A DNA stretch of 64,000 bases, taken from contig JAJLRJ010000010.1 of the NCBI GenBank assembly GCA_024195265.1, positions 21,319,784 through 21,383,783 of the forward strand, in the 5' to 3' direction. Every line of letters starts with the position of its first letter. Within the stretch, counting starts at the first letter, position 1. The position numbers and the translations under genes are program-made. The notes beneath the pieces were generated by a model, which did not search any database, was not told the origin of the DNA, and saw only the letters and a list, made by a program, of their open reading frames with translations. Below, piece after piece: positions 22,126-32,600 of the stretch. This DNA comes from Dendrophyllia cribrosa (Eukaryota; Cnidaria; Anthozoa; Scleractinia; Dendrophylliidae).

Positions 22126-23028
22126 CGAGCTAAGGAATGAGCCGGAAGAACATAGCCCCGAAGCACAGCAACCCCGGAGTACCACGTCCAGGGACAAGGC
22201 AATTAAGAGTATTAGACAACCACTCCAGGGAAGTTATGCTACGTACGGGAAAAAAGCAGAACCCACTGCAGATAATTAAATTAAATAGGTAAATACCCTC
22301 CTGAATTAGTTGCTAAACTTGTTTTCTTTTTTTTTTTTAATAATATAAATCTAAACTTGTTGTTGCCGTAACTTGGCGATATGAATCTTAGTTACCAAGA
22401 CATATTTGCTGTAAGCCAGGTCTTGCTCGCGTTTCTTAATATATAGGCGGCGTGAAATTATCTATGGAAAACATAGCACGGACGCTTAGACACATAATTG
22501 TCGCCTAAATTTGCAGCGAAAACAAAACCGCTTGTTAAATAACATTTAGGGAATGCGTTTCCCCGCGCAATAGCGGGAGTTGATAAGAAAATAGACTCGC
22601 TTGCAGACATGACTCAGAACAGCGGAGCGCGAGCGTGACGTGACCAACGATCGTTGACTCGGGGAAACGAACGGGAATGTCGCTAATATTTTTTTTTTGA
22701 GTCCTTATGAACATTTCAAATTTACAGCTCCGGTTGGATTGCCCTACTTCGGACACATAGCAAGGTTTAAAGTAGAAGATCAACTTTATATCCGCTCAGC
22801 CCTTAAAACAGAAATTATAATTATTATTCTTTTTTTAAACCCCAAAATTAGTGATTTTCATTAGAATCGTGAGCCACTTGAAATTGCGATACCTTTGTTT
22901 CTCAAACAGTGCCCACAAGTTTAGAGACTAAAACATTTTAGAGTTGAATAAAGTATTTCACTCCTTGTAATTATCACTTCGCGCTTCCAGGACAACCTCT
23001 TTCCCAGGGTATCTCATCTTCCCGCCTC
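22126..23028. other. Noncoding interval
   Basis: It may include the remains of the 5' part of YR copy 2 up to about 22260. Beyond that I see no gene or repeat array that I can support. Confidence 0.35.
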
Positions 23029-24138
23029 CTGGAGCGAGAGAAGAGAGATCCTGGTCAACTCTGGTCACGTGTCTCTTGGACAATTATATTCCTAAGGAGG
23101 GGTCGACAGTGTTTGTAACTTTGTCTTGTTTTCTTCACAGTGGCTCGTGCTGTGCGCGAGTCGGTCGATGTCCGGAAATGGTTCAATAAAACGATTCAAA
23201 CAAAAGTGAATGAATAATGCAAAACTGGGATAAAATTGTTGTCGTTCAATAATAAACAATGAATAGACAAATCTTGTATAGACATTCAAATGACTGGAAC
23301 TGGTAAATGTTGAACAAAACAACATGCCTCACCCACGAAGAATAAAAGCTATAATTATCTTCTCTACCTCGTTTCCTGTTATAAAAGTGTAGAATCGATC
23401 TGCATGTAAAAATTTTTTTGGGGGGCGGCCGCGCGCTTCTTTCTTGCTTCGCCATCGTCCGAGAACAGACGGCGACAATTTTATGTGCCTGTCGAATGAA
23501 GCTTAAAAATCGCCTGCTAAATAATATGTAGCAATAATTCATTCCAGTTCGGAACAATACCATGAAATAAAAATATTTTCTGCCGAGACCGAGCTTAGCG
23601 GCGTCCAGTAAATAATAAAATTGGACTGCATACACCACTTTCATCATGGCGGCCGATTTATTTATTCTTTTATATGTATGTTAATTAGCTTCACCGGCCT
23701 CGTTGGCGTGTGCAAAATTCAAAAGAATTGTTACTCTAAAACGAGGCCGGTGAGGCTAATCAACATACATATAAAAGAATAAATAAATCGGCCGCCATTA
23801 TGAAAGTGGTGTATTGTGTAGCGAGTCCAAAATTAGCTTCACTGAGGCAAATCTTCAAGCGCCGCGACAATTTCACAACCGTTAATTACAGATCCTAAAG
23901 CAACTTGTACTCTCAAAACCAGTCGATGTGGATATGTTTTGAATCTGCGGATGACCGCCGCTTCACATTTATCGCAAGCCGCCAAACGCTTTTGGGTTTG
24001 TTTTGATTCGCAATGCTCTGCTAGAGCGAACAAATTTCACACTTTGCCGCCCCTCCCTCAAGTCTTTTATTTGTTACATCCCAGATTTCGAGACGCATGT
24101 GACCAGAGTTGACCAGGGTCTCTCTTCTCTCGCTCCAG
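23029..24138. mobile_element. 1.1-kb element with ~47-bp inverted ends
   Basis: The left end (23029-23075, CTGGAGCGAGAGAAGAGAGA then CCTGGTCAACTCTGGTCAC) matches the inverted right end (24090-24138) with few differences. It encodes no transposase. Its centre holds a 206-bp hairpin. It is either a nonautonomous DNA transposon or two inverted copies of one short repeat; I see no clear target duplication. Confidence 0.6.
23623..23828. repeat. Long hairpin, ~85-bp arms
   Basis: Arms starting GGACT..CACCACTTTCATMATGGCGG and running through ATTTATTTATTCTTTTATAT to AACGAGGCCGGTGA are inverted copies around a ~33-base loop. The outer parts have more mismatches than the inner arms. Confidence 0.9.
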
Positions 24139-24892
24139 GCAGCCGATTCGCATATATGCGAGTCTAATTAACATCAAATTACCGCATGCAAGCGGTTAAC
24201 GTAGGCCCAATTTACCTACTGAAAAATAACGAAAATAGAGCTGATCTCAAACTGGCTTTTGTCTTTCACTTGAACATTTTACATAAAGTAAAACTCCTTT
24301 TTTTAGTAAAAGAAAGAAAAAGATCAGAAGGGTGTATGCCTTGAACCCGAGTCGTTTGCTTCATAACTGATACCCATATCCACTACACCAAGGAGGGCTA
24401 GCTGAAGATAAGAGACCCTGAGAACAAGGTTGCTTATAAATGGGGTTGACAGACCTACACGACTCCTGTTGTGTGACCATTGTATTGTTTTAAGCCTTCA
24501 AGCATGTCTTTAAGCAATTCTCTGTAAAAATAGACAGGCTAAACACTATTACCGCTCGTCGCTAAAAAGTACTTAAAAAGCATAAAGCTTTCCCAGTAAG
24601 ACTTAAGAGAGAAATGCGCCTTTAGATCAGTTATGAATTTGTTCTCTTCGTTGATATTGATCTTTTGATCTCGGCGGATTATCTCTCAAATTGATAGGAG
24701 GATTCCATGCTGTTCAGAGCCGTTAGAATTATTATATTTCTTTATGCCTTTTTGGTGCTAGCTCTATTGGCATACATTGCGGTTTCTTTGGCTCACTTTT
24801 GTAGCAAGATAAATACTAATCGGCTAAAGTTTGTTATAGCTTTGAAAGTGCAAGGATCGTTAAATTTCTCAGGCGTGATTTCAGTAGTGTCT
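24139..24892. other. Noncoding interval apart from the tRNA-like sequence
   Basis: A motif AGAGACCCTGAGAACAAGGTT near 24407 is a relative of the hairpin arms at 7468-7545. The open frame at 24707-24919 overlaps a dispersed repeat and has no recognisable domain. Confidence 0.4.
24330..24398 (-). tRNA. tRNA-like sequence, pseudogene or SINE head
   Basis: On the minus strand TGGTGTAGTGG (24390-24380) fits the RNA polymerase III A box, and GGTTCAAGGC (24347-24338) fits the B box at about tRNA spacing. The acceptor stem does not pair well and I cannot read a reliable anticodon, so it is a decayed tRNA or the promoter head of a tRNA-derived SINE. Confidence 0.35.
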
Positions 24893-25135
24893 AAAGTCTG
24901 CGGTGTGCAAGACTTGTGAGAAAGTGTTTCTCATCACGGATATAGGCATCTTAGATCCCCGGCTTAGATCCAAGTCTCAAAAAGCCGTAGTCTACAATTC
25001 CACTTCAATGGAATAATGAATTCTTGCAATAATTGTTAGCTCCTTAGTTGGTTCTGTAGTTGAGTAGTGTGTCTCAGTGGAGCTAGGATAAACCTCCGTT
25101 GTTTTGTAATAGCGTTTGGTATATACTAAGGGGTA
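24893..25135. repeat. Dispersed repeat, copy 1
   Basis: It shares GTCTGCGGTGTGCAAGACTT, CCTCCGTTGTTT and intervening order with 47996-48215. Divergence is high, so both are old copies of the same family. Confidence 0.7.
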
Positions 25136-25434
25136 TATACTAGTCGTATGACCCCTTGAGACTTCCAGCAGACTGCCATCTGTTGTAAGAGCAAATTTAA
25201 CACCTACTGTCTTGTTTGACTTTAGCAAGGTAATTATGAAGGTCCAGCTCTGATTGCTTAGACATGTAGATGTCCGCATAGGACAACAAAATTCTGCGCC
25301 ATGTTACACAACAAAACCAATTTGTTAAAGTCGAAAGATGGGACACATAGTTGCACAAGTTTGTGGTTCCTGCTAAACACATTTGCTGCCTAGCTAGGTT
25401 TGTAGCGGACAAATTTGCTTTCTAGTCTATTCAG

Positions 25435-25715
25435 CCAAACGAATTTACTCCTTCTAAAAAGCGAAACACATTCGCTGTCTTCCTTAGATAGTGAAACTTA
25501 TTCGCTCGAATCTAAAAGCGGAACATATTCGCTTTGCTAAATTATAGCGAATCAAATTCGCTCTTTCGCCACTTCCGAAAAGCCAAACACATTCGCTGTC
25601 TTCCATATAAAGCAAAACTTATTCGCCAAAACCTAAAAACGAAACATATTCGCTGTCTTAACTTATAGCGAAACAAAATTCGCTTCAACCTAGCGAAACT
25701 AATTCGCTTGTGTCC
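25435..25715. repeat. Degenerate minisatellite with AGCGAA/TTCGCT palindromes
   Basis: Variants of GCGAAACACATTCGCT recur about every 30-40 bases at least eight times, each pairing GCGAA with TTCGC. A higher-order period of about 120 bases is visible (CACATTCGCTGTCTTCC at about 25468 and 25590). Confidence 0.8.
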
Positions 25716-25989
25716 TGATTTTGTACCGTGGTAGGCAGGTGGATACCATGACGTTGCAGAGCATGTTTGCCCCTTGACTATGAGAAGATACAATTATAAC
25801 ACTGCATGATAAGTAGGGGATAAGTAATGGATAAGTGCACATAGCATGAAGGAACCACACGGGTGAAAGTATGCGAGACAAGCGTGCCCACCGCAAAGCC
25901 GTTAAATATAGTTATGAGAACGAGAAAAATATGCTGTAAATGATAAGGGCTAGCATTTTGAGGGTGCAACAAAACTTACTAACCACGTT

Positions 25990-26190
25990 AGTATCCTCTG
26001 GGTGCCTTCGAGCGAGTTCAGCAGGTTCGGCGGCGGACCCGGCGTTTGCATCTGCCGCTGCTTACCGGGGCTGGCTCTACCGAGCTGGCTCATGTGCCGG
26101 AGGATCGATCAGGAGCTGTGGCGGGTTCATTGCGGCTGCAACTTGGTCATCTCGGACTGCTCGATCCATGAAGATGGGGCGCAGCGATGA
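25990..26190 (-). pseudogene. GC-rich island, possible Gag-like first exon remnant
   Basis: The minus strand from ATG near 26170 reads MDRAVRDDQVAAAMNPPQLL and continues Ala/Pro-rich with two stops, to a donor-like GTTAGTAAG. It resembles in composition the Ala/Pro-rich first exon of the YR retrotransposon at 79-267, but no alignment is convincing. Listed because the composition is unlike its surroundings. Confidence 0.25.
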
Positions 26191-26540
26191 AGGTGCGGCT
26201 TAAATCGTAGCGCTACCAACAGTGTATGAAGTCCTCGAAAAGAGTTTACGGCGAGATTGTTGTTCTTTGATAGGTTTATATAACAGTGAGCTGTGACATG
26301 GTTACATAACACATTCCTACGGGCGCGTCCCCGGGGTTTATGGTTACGTAACTTGTTTATTTTATGTCATTCTTTGCAGAATCCCCAGTGAGAATAGTTA
26401 TCGTATTTATTTTGTCTTTATTTTAACCACGTTATGCACCAATGAGTGGGAGTGTGAAAGTTATTGTTTTGATCGATGTCAGCATCTTTTTTCTTTTCTA
26501 GTTGTTATCCACGACATCACGAGGAGACGTTGCATTGTGA

Positions 26541-26701
26541 ATACAGCTATTTCAATTAACGTTGTCGGATGAAAAAGGCGAAAAGCCAAGACCGCAAGGT
26601 AGTATGGGATTTTTATGCAATGGCTAATAACCCTAACCCATACTACCTTGCGGTCTTGGCTTTAAGCTTTCATCGGACAACGTTAATTGAAATAGCTGTA
26701 T
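26541..26701. repeat. Hairpin, ~65-bp arms
   Basis: ATACAGCTATTTCAATTAAC at the left matches GTTAATTGAAATAGCTGTAT at the right, and GCCAAGACCGCAAGGTAGTA matches its inverse nearer the centre. The loop is about 30 bases. Likely a hairpin MITE. Confidence 0.9.
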
Positions 26702-28320
26702 GCCAATTTCGATCCAAGACACTAGGGAAGACAAAGAAATCACATTGAGGTTTAGGAATGAATAATTTTTTCTTGTATTTTTCAAGAGCATTTATTGTTA
26801 GCACATGCCGTCTTCAGTAGCTGTTCGTTTATCCTTTTGACACATTTTGGTAAATTTTAAAATCAACCGTACCATTTGCTTTACCAACCGAAAATACCGG
26901 TTTTCTTGGCTAAATGGTAAAGCACCCAAGGATTAAGGTAATTAATTTTTCTCACAGAAACCAGAGTGCAATCAAGGAACCGACAAACTGGCGGCGACAA
27001 ATTGTACGTGACGTATTATAACAGACACGCCACAAGACTGATTCTACGATTTGCCGGCCTAATATCTTGACTCGCAGGCATGGCGGCAATGAAAATGATT
27101 CCATTTTATTGTTGTTGGTTGATTTTCTACTCTGTGATAATGTTTTCAAGTTTTAAAAAAAATCGGCTGACAAATCAGCAAATCGAAGTGATCAAAACAC
27201 GGAAAGAAAAAGGGTTTGGAAATTTAAACTAGCACAGATGAGAAAAGAGAAAATGAATGTGAATTAGCTACCTTTTCGATTTTAATTCACAACGTTAAGG
27301 GAAACACGAGTTATTATTTCTAAAGCGCTTGCACTGCCCGCTCTCTCTGGAAGGTAAACATGGGAAAACGATCCGATAAGTGGTCCTCCAACATTTTGGA
27401 TATTTGAAGCAAATAAAGGTAGCACCTGGCCATAATCATGAAAACACGATATATCAGCCGGGAGAGTGTCCCTTTAAGGGCCCTGCAACTAAGAAACGAC
27501 CGATGATTCCCAGCTAAAAAATAACATCGCCCATTTTTTTGGCACATAAGTAAAGGTTGCCAAACTTTATTTAAAAATGAATTTCATTTATTTTAGTTTC
27601 GCTTTAATTTTTTCCTCAAATATCGATTTGCGAAGTTTTGTTGTCTCATGTCACTAAAATAAAGCGTATAAACCCTAAAGAAAAGACGTTCAGAATATAA
27701 TTTTAAATCGCAACGCAAAATGATCAAACATTTTAACGCGAGCGAGTAAAGAAAAAGGCATTAAAATCATTCGAATAATCATTCGATAAAAAAGAATAAA
27801 ATTATCATTCGATAATCATCGTCATCCTGTCGTCGTAAAATAGTAAAAGAGAATGCAGAATAAATATTTAAATGTACCTGCATACTAAATTATATTTTGC
27901 GTTCACAAAAGTTCAACACTACGTATATAAGGCAATCACACTGTTAAATAAACATATAATAAGGATATCCCTTAGGCTCCTGGCAAAACATTTTGCAGCC
28001 AAAGCTGTACGGAGTTCAGTACTGTATATTTAATACCGTTATTGCCACTGGGCGAAACGCTAGCTTCTGCGTTGTCGAGAATTGAAGGCTGAAGATAGCG
28101 TTGTAAATACCACATTGAATTTTGTTAAGCACTCATCCACCACCCCAAATAGGAGAAAATAGTATTAAAATAACGCAGAGGACGAAAATACGAAAGAGGA
28201 AACATTTTCCGAGTTTACCATCCGCGTTGGAGAGTTGAATCTTCACAACGTGATCGCGTGACAGTCCAAGTCGAAGTCCGCTGACCTAAGCTCTCGAGTA
28301 AGCGTTGACCCGTCACGTCC
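26702..28320. other. Upstream intergenic region of the carboxylesterase gene
   Basis: No gene is visible. GGGAGAGTGTCCCTTTAAGG at about 27460 belongs to a dispersed family that recurs at about 38965 (AAAGGGACACTGTCCAGGCC) and 15850. AT-rich repeats with CATTCGATAA occur at 27765-27820. Confidence 0.45.
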
Positions 28321-28324
28321 GCTG

Positions 28325-28332
28325 TATATAAA
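28325..28332 (+). promoter_or_regulatory. TATA box of the carboxylesterase gene
   Basis: TATATAAA lies about 175 bases before the ATG. A start site near 28355 would fit the usual ~30-base spacing. Supported only by motif and position. Confidence 0.5.
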
Positions 28333-28499
28333 ATGCGACGTGGAATCGTTGTTTTGACGCTTAGTTTTGTCTCTTTTAACCTGAAACGTTGAGATTCCGC
28401 TTCAAACTATACCACGACGGCACGAGTTCAGTAGTGTCATCGCCGATAACATATACATTCCTTTCAGTAACTTTTACGGAAGCAAACCATGCTTGGAAC

Positions 28500-29625
28500 A
28501 TGAAGTTTGTTACATTTCGAGCGCGCCACATGATTGTAGCCTGCGCTATCATTATTGCACCGATTTTCATTCTAGCCGAAAGAAAAGAAAACCAACGTTC
28601 TCCCGTCGTGCAGACCGAGTCTGGAGCAGTTGTTGGCAAGATGCAGACTCTTCCACACGGCAAATCAGTGTACGAATATCTTGGTATCCCGTACGCTGAA
28701 CCTCCAATCGGAGAATTGAGATTTGCTGCTCCAAAACCCGCCAAACCTTGGTCAAAAATTATGGACGTTACAGAGTTCGGAGCTTGGTGTCCGCAACCGA
28801 TAAGGAGTGTGCTTGAACGTTTTAGAGATTTGTTCGAGTCAGGTATGTTTGAATTGTGTTAAGTAAACCCAATTAAAAACATAGATACAAATATTTCCAT
28901 GAATCCTCTTGTACTGTACAATTCAAGAGCAAACGTATCGGATATTTTAATTTGAAATCTTGCAATCCAATTTTTGTTTACATCAATAGCTGGTTTTCAT
29001 GTTACGTCATCGCCGCCATGCTGGTGGACATAAACAATAGTTCTCTCATTAGCTCCTTTTGTTCGTCCACCAGCATTTGTTCGTTTCACTATTGTCATCT
29101 ATGTCTCTAGAGATTGGTTGCAAACCACCTACATGTAAAATTGAGTCACGCTTGAAATTGCGAAATATTGATCAACATTGGAATATGTACTTCCTGTGAT
29201 GGATAAGATAAAAATTATATCGTAGTGAGGTACACATAAAAAAAAATTGTTAAGCATTTTTGTTGGCTTTTATAAAGCTCACGCTATGATAAACAGTGCA
29301 ATCTATCGCCACATTGTTCGCACTGATCCGTCACGAAATCCAGTTTTTGTAAAGAAGGTAATCAATCAGAAACTAAGATTTCTAAAGTCGAATATTTTTA
29401 TGACAAAATTTCCTTTCTGAACCATTCACGAATCAGTCGACTAAGCATGATACTAACGGGAGGTCAAGTTGCACGTTTTCAATACATCAATAGTATGATT
29501 TTGAATTCAATAAGTTAAACGAAAAATTTTATGCTAATGAATCAACTAATAATACGACAATGATCCAACTGTCAAATACGCCGTTCAAAAATCCGATTGC
29601 CCGTGACCTTAATCATAGCCATTGT

Positions 29626-29656
<31 letters not shown>

Positions 29657-32600
29657 TTCATTTATTTATTTATTTAATTTGTTCACCGTCTTGTGAATTT
29701 CTCTTCCCAACGAGTGACAAAAGATATTAAATAATTGTATGGGAAACTGAAAGTTGGACACTACTGCAGCACCGGGTGTTGACGTAACCAAACAGAGTAA
29801 CGCAGTAACGAGTAACGAAGAATATGCGCGCCAGTTACCCCAGGAGGGGAGGGGGCATGTACGCTCCATTAGAAGTTTCCATGTGGTAAAATGTACGCGC
29901 GTATATCTCCAATTGGAAGCCCTTCAAAGCAGAACAAGTATCAAAGCAAAAGTATTGCAGCTGTACCTAGAAATTCATCAGCGGAAGCAGTTTGACAACA
30001 CACTGGTAGAGAATTTTAGGGCGAAATTTTGATGGCCTTTTGTAATACTTCCGCATATCATATTCCAAGGATTTTGCTAAAACTTGGTAAGGGTTAATGT
30101 ACTTGATGCAAAGTTAATGTAAGTTGATTACATGTACTTAATGTAAAGTAAATGTAAGCTAATTCCAGAAATTTAACACAAATAACGGCAGCAATTTTCA
30201 CTGGGTGCGATTTTGTTCAAAACGTGAGGTTTATTTTAGCCCGGCCGATTATCACTAACAATATTTTTTTGCCAGTTGAATTGAATTATGTCATATTATT
30301 GCTAAATAATAACTGTAAACTTTCGCAAAGTTTTGTAGGCATTGCTTTACAGCCGAAAAAGTTATGACCCAAAGTTGGTCATAGACGAATGCGTCCGAAA
30401 TAACAACAGAGCCACCTTGAAAAATTGAAAATTGTTAAATGTTTCGGGCTTTGCCCGTTTTCAGTGGTTAAGAAATATGCCACGACATCAACGTTTTGAA
30501 TGGCTGTCTCTTGCACACGAGCGCGCGACCTTCAGTAGAAACGCAAGTCATGACGACTCTGACACCAAGCAAATGTGATCGCTTATCGCTGAGATCAAAA
30601 CTTGCGCAACGTCTTAGTCCACACGACCGACACAAATCAAGCTACTTCGCTTGCAGGTTCTGCTCCTTGACGATACCCCCGCTGCCGAATCTGTCGAAAA
30701 CGACATTACGCTACTGGCTCCAAAAGGCTCCTTCACCATTAGAGAGTCCTTCACCTGTCTGTCATCTGGCCTTATACACTGCCGGAGTCTTCTGCCATTT
30801 ACATCGGCGAAACTGGGCGCACTCTAGGGGAACGCTTTGGCGAACTTCTCAGGAGTATAACCAAGAGTGCACCTGGTTTTCCCGTCGCAGAGCAATTCAA
30901 TTCTAATGGACACTGCCGATGATGGCGCGCAGGTTCGTGGCGTTAAGCTCTGTGACGGAAACAAGCAAATGAAACGGCATGTTGTAAAACCAGGACTGGA
31001 GTGGAGTGGAGTGGAATGGACTGGACTGGATTTGTAAAACATGGACTGGATTTGTAAAAGGTGGATTTGTAAAAGGTGGATTTGTAAAAGGTGGATTTGT
31101 AAAAGGTGGATTTGTAAAACGTGGATTTGTAAAAGGTGGATTTGTAAAAGGTGGATTTGTAAAAGGTGGATTTGTAAAACGTGGATTTGTAAAACGTGGA
31201 TTTGTAAAAGGTGGATTTGTAAAAGGTGGATTTGTAAAAGGTGGATTTGTAAAAGGTGGATTTGTAAAAGGTGGATTTGTAAAAAAAATCAACAATGAAA
31301 AACAATAAACTTTATTTATTTATTTATTTATTTTGTTTGCAGATTCTTTTCTTTCTCTTTTTACCTTGATTACCATACAGTGATACGATCAAACAAAGTC
31401 AATGGTATACATTCCAAATAATTCATTCTTTACTTTTACGATTAATTCACTTCAACATTAACTGTAACGAAAGCATAATAAGCAATAATTCCCTAGTTTC
31501 CTTTATATTGTATCAGAACGTAAATGCAATATTTCCGCATTAGTTCAACGACAACAAGAACAAAAAACGAAACATGGGTGCTAAACGCGTTAACACTGTT
31601 GAATCAACAAAAGTTTTACAATAATGTCCAAACGTTCGGCCTAGTAACGAAACAACAGCAACAATAAATGTAAGTGTGGCGCTGGTCACCTCGCTAAACC
31701 TAATACAAGATGATGAAAAACCTAATACATGATGATGCTCCCCTGATTCGACAGGTGATTGAAAAAAAAAACGTTATACTCTTCAGCTTAGTAGCTGTGA
31801 ACTAAAGTTAGCGCGATCTTTTTGCATCATTTTTTTTTTAAGTTCGTAATCGTAACCTCTTGCAGGCGCAAAAAAAAAATGTGATATAAACGCTTTTGAC
31901 AAACGTTGTTCATTTCTTGTTTAATATTTACATATATATAAATATCGATAACGATTATGATCCAATCTAATCAAGCCGCGCGCATTTGTTTCCGTCAGAA
32001 TAAACCTCGCCTATGCTTTTTCCTATTCTATGACGGAGACGCTAAAATTTACACCAAACTGCTTAATGTAATGATGTCATAGGAAATGTAAACGTGACGC
32101 CGGTTACTCCGCCAAACCTAATTTTCTCAAGTGTAGAATTTGTTTGAGATACTAATCGTTCTAGTGCGACTAATAGTTATGTTTGTGACGCTCCCCTTAT
32201 TTTTCTACACGCGTGACTTTAACCTCTATGAGGTTCTTGTTATTAATTATTATGTACCATTCAGTAAATCAAGTTGTCAATCAAGTTCCTATCATGTACG
32301 TTCTATATAAACAAAACTAAAGCGTGACTACTTAGATTACGTAACAGATACGCGTGACTGTTTACGCCACTACCTCTTGTTGATCACCTAAGTGTGAATC
32401 AACTACACTCGCTTTGAAAAAAACTAAGATTGTATCTGTTACCACAAAGTTCGATGTTTCTTAATGTTCGCGTTATTCACAAGCATAAGAAATCAATTAT
32501 TCAAAAAAATTTGTCGATAAATAAACAATTTACAAATGGAGGGTGGGGCGGGTGTAAAAATTGCGAGATAAAAGTGTAAAAACTGTAAATTTAAATCGAA

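Noticed and set aside
28343..28499. Extending the esterase start upstream of ATG 28500
   Set aside because: The frame is open upstream but contains no ATG; the ATG at 28500 directly precedes the signal/anchor and lies at a sensible distance from the TATA box.
29754..30032. 92-codon plus-strand frame in esterase intron 1
   Set aside because: No recognisable domain and no splice sites linking it to the gene.
30903..31308. Open frames of FTNPP, YKSTF, FVKGG and ICKRW repeats on both strands
   Set aside because: They are by-products of a 15-bp minisatellite whose unit is a multiple of three; every frame is open. No start context, splice signal or domain.
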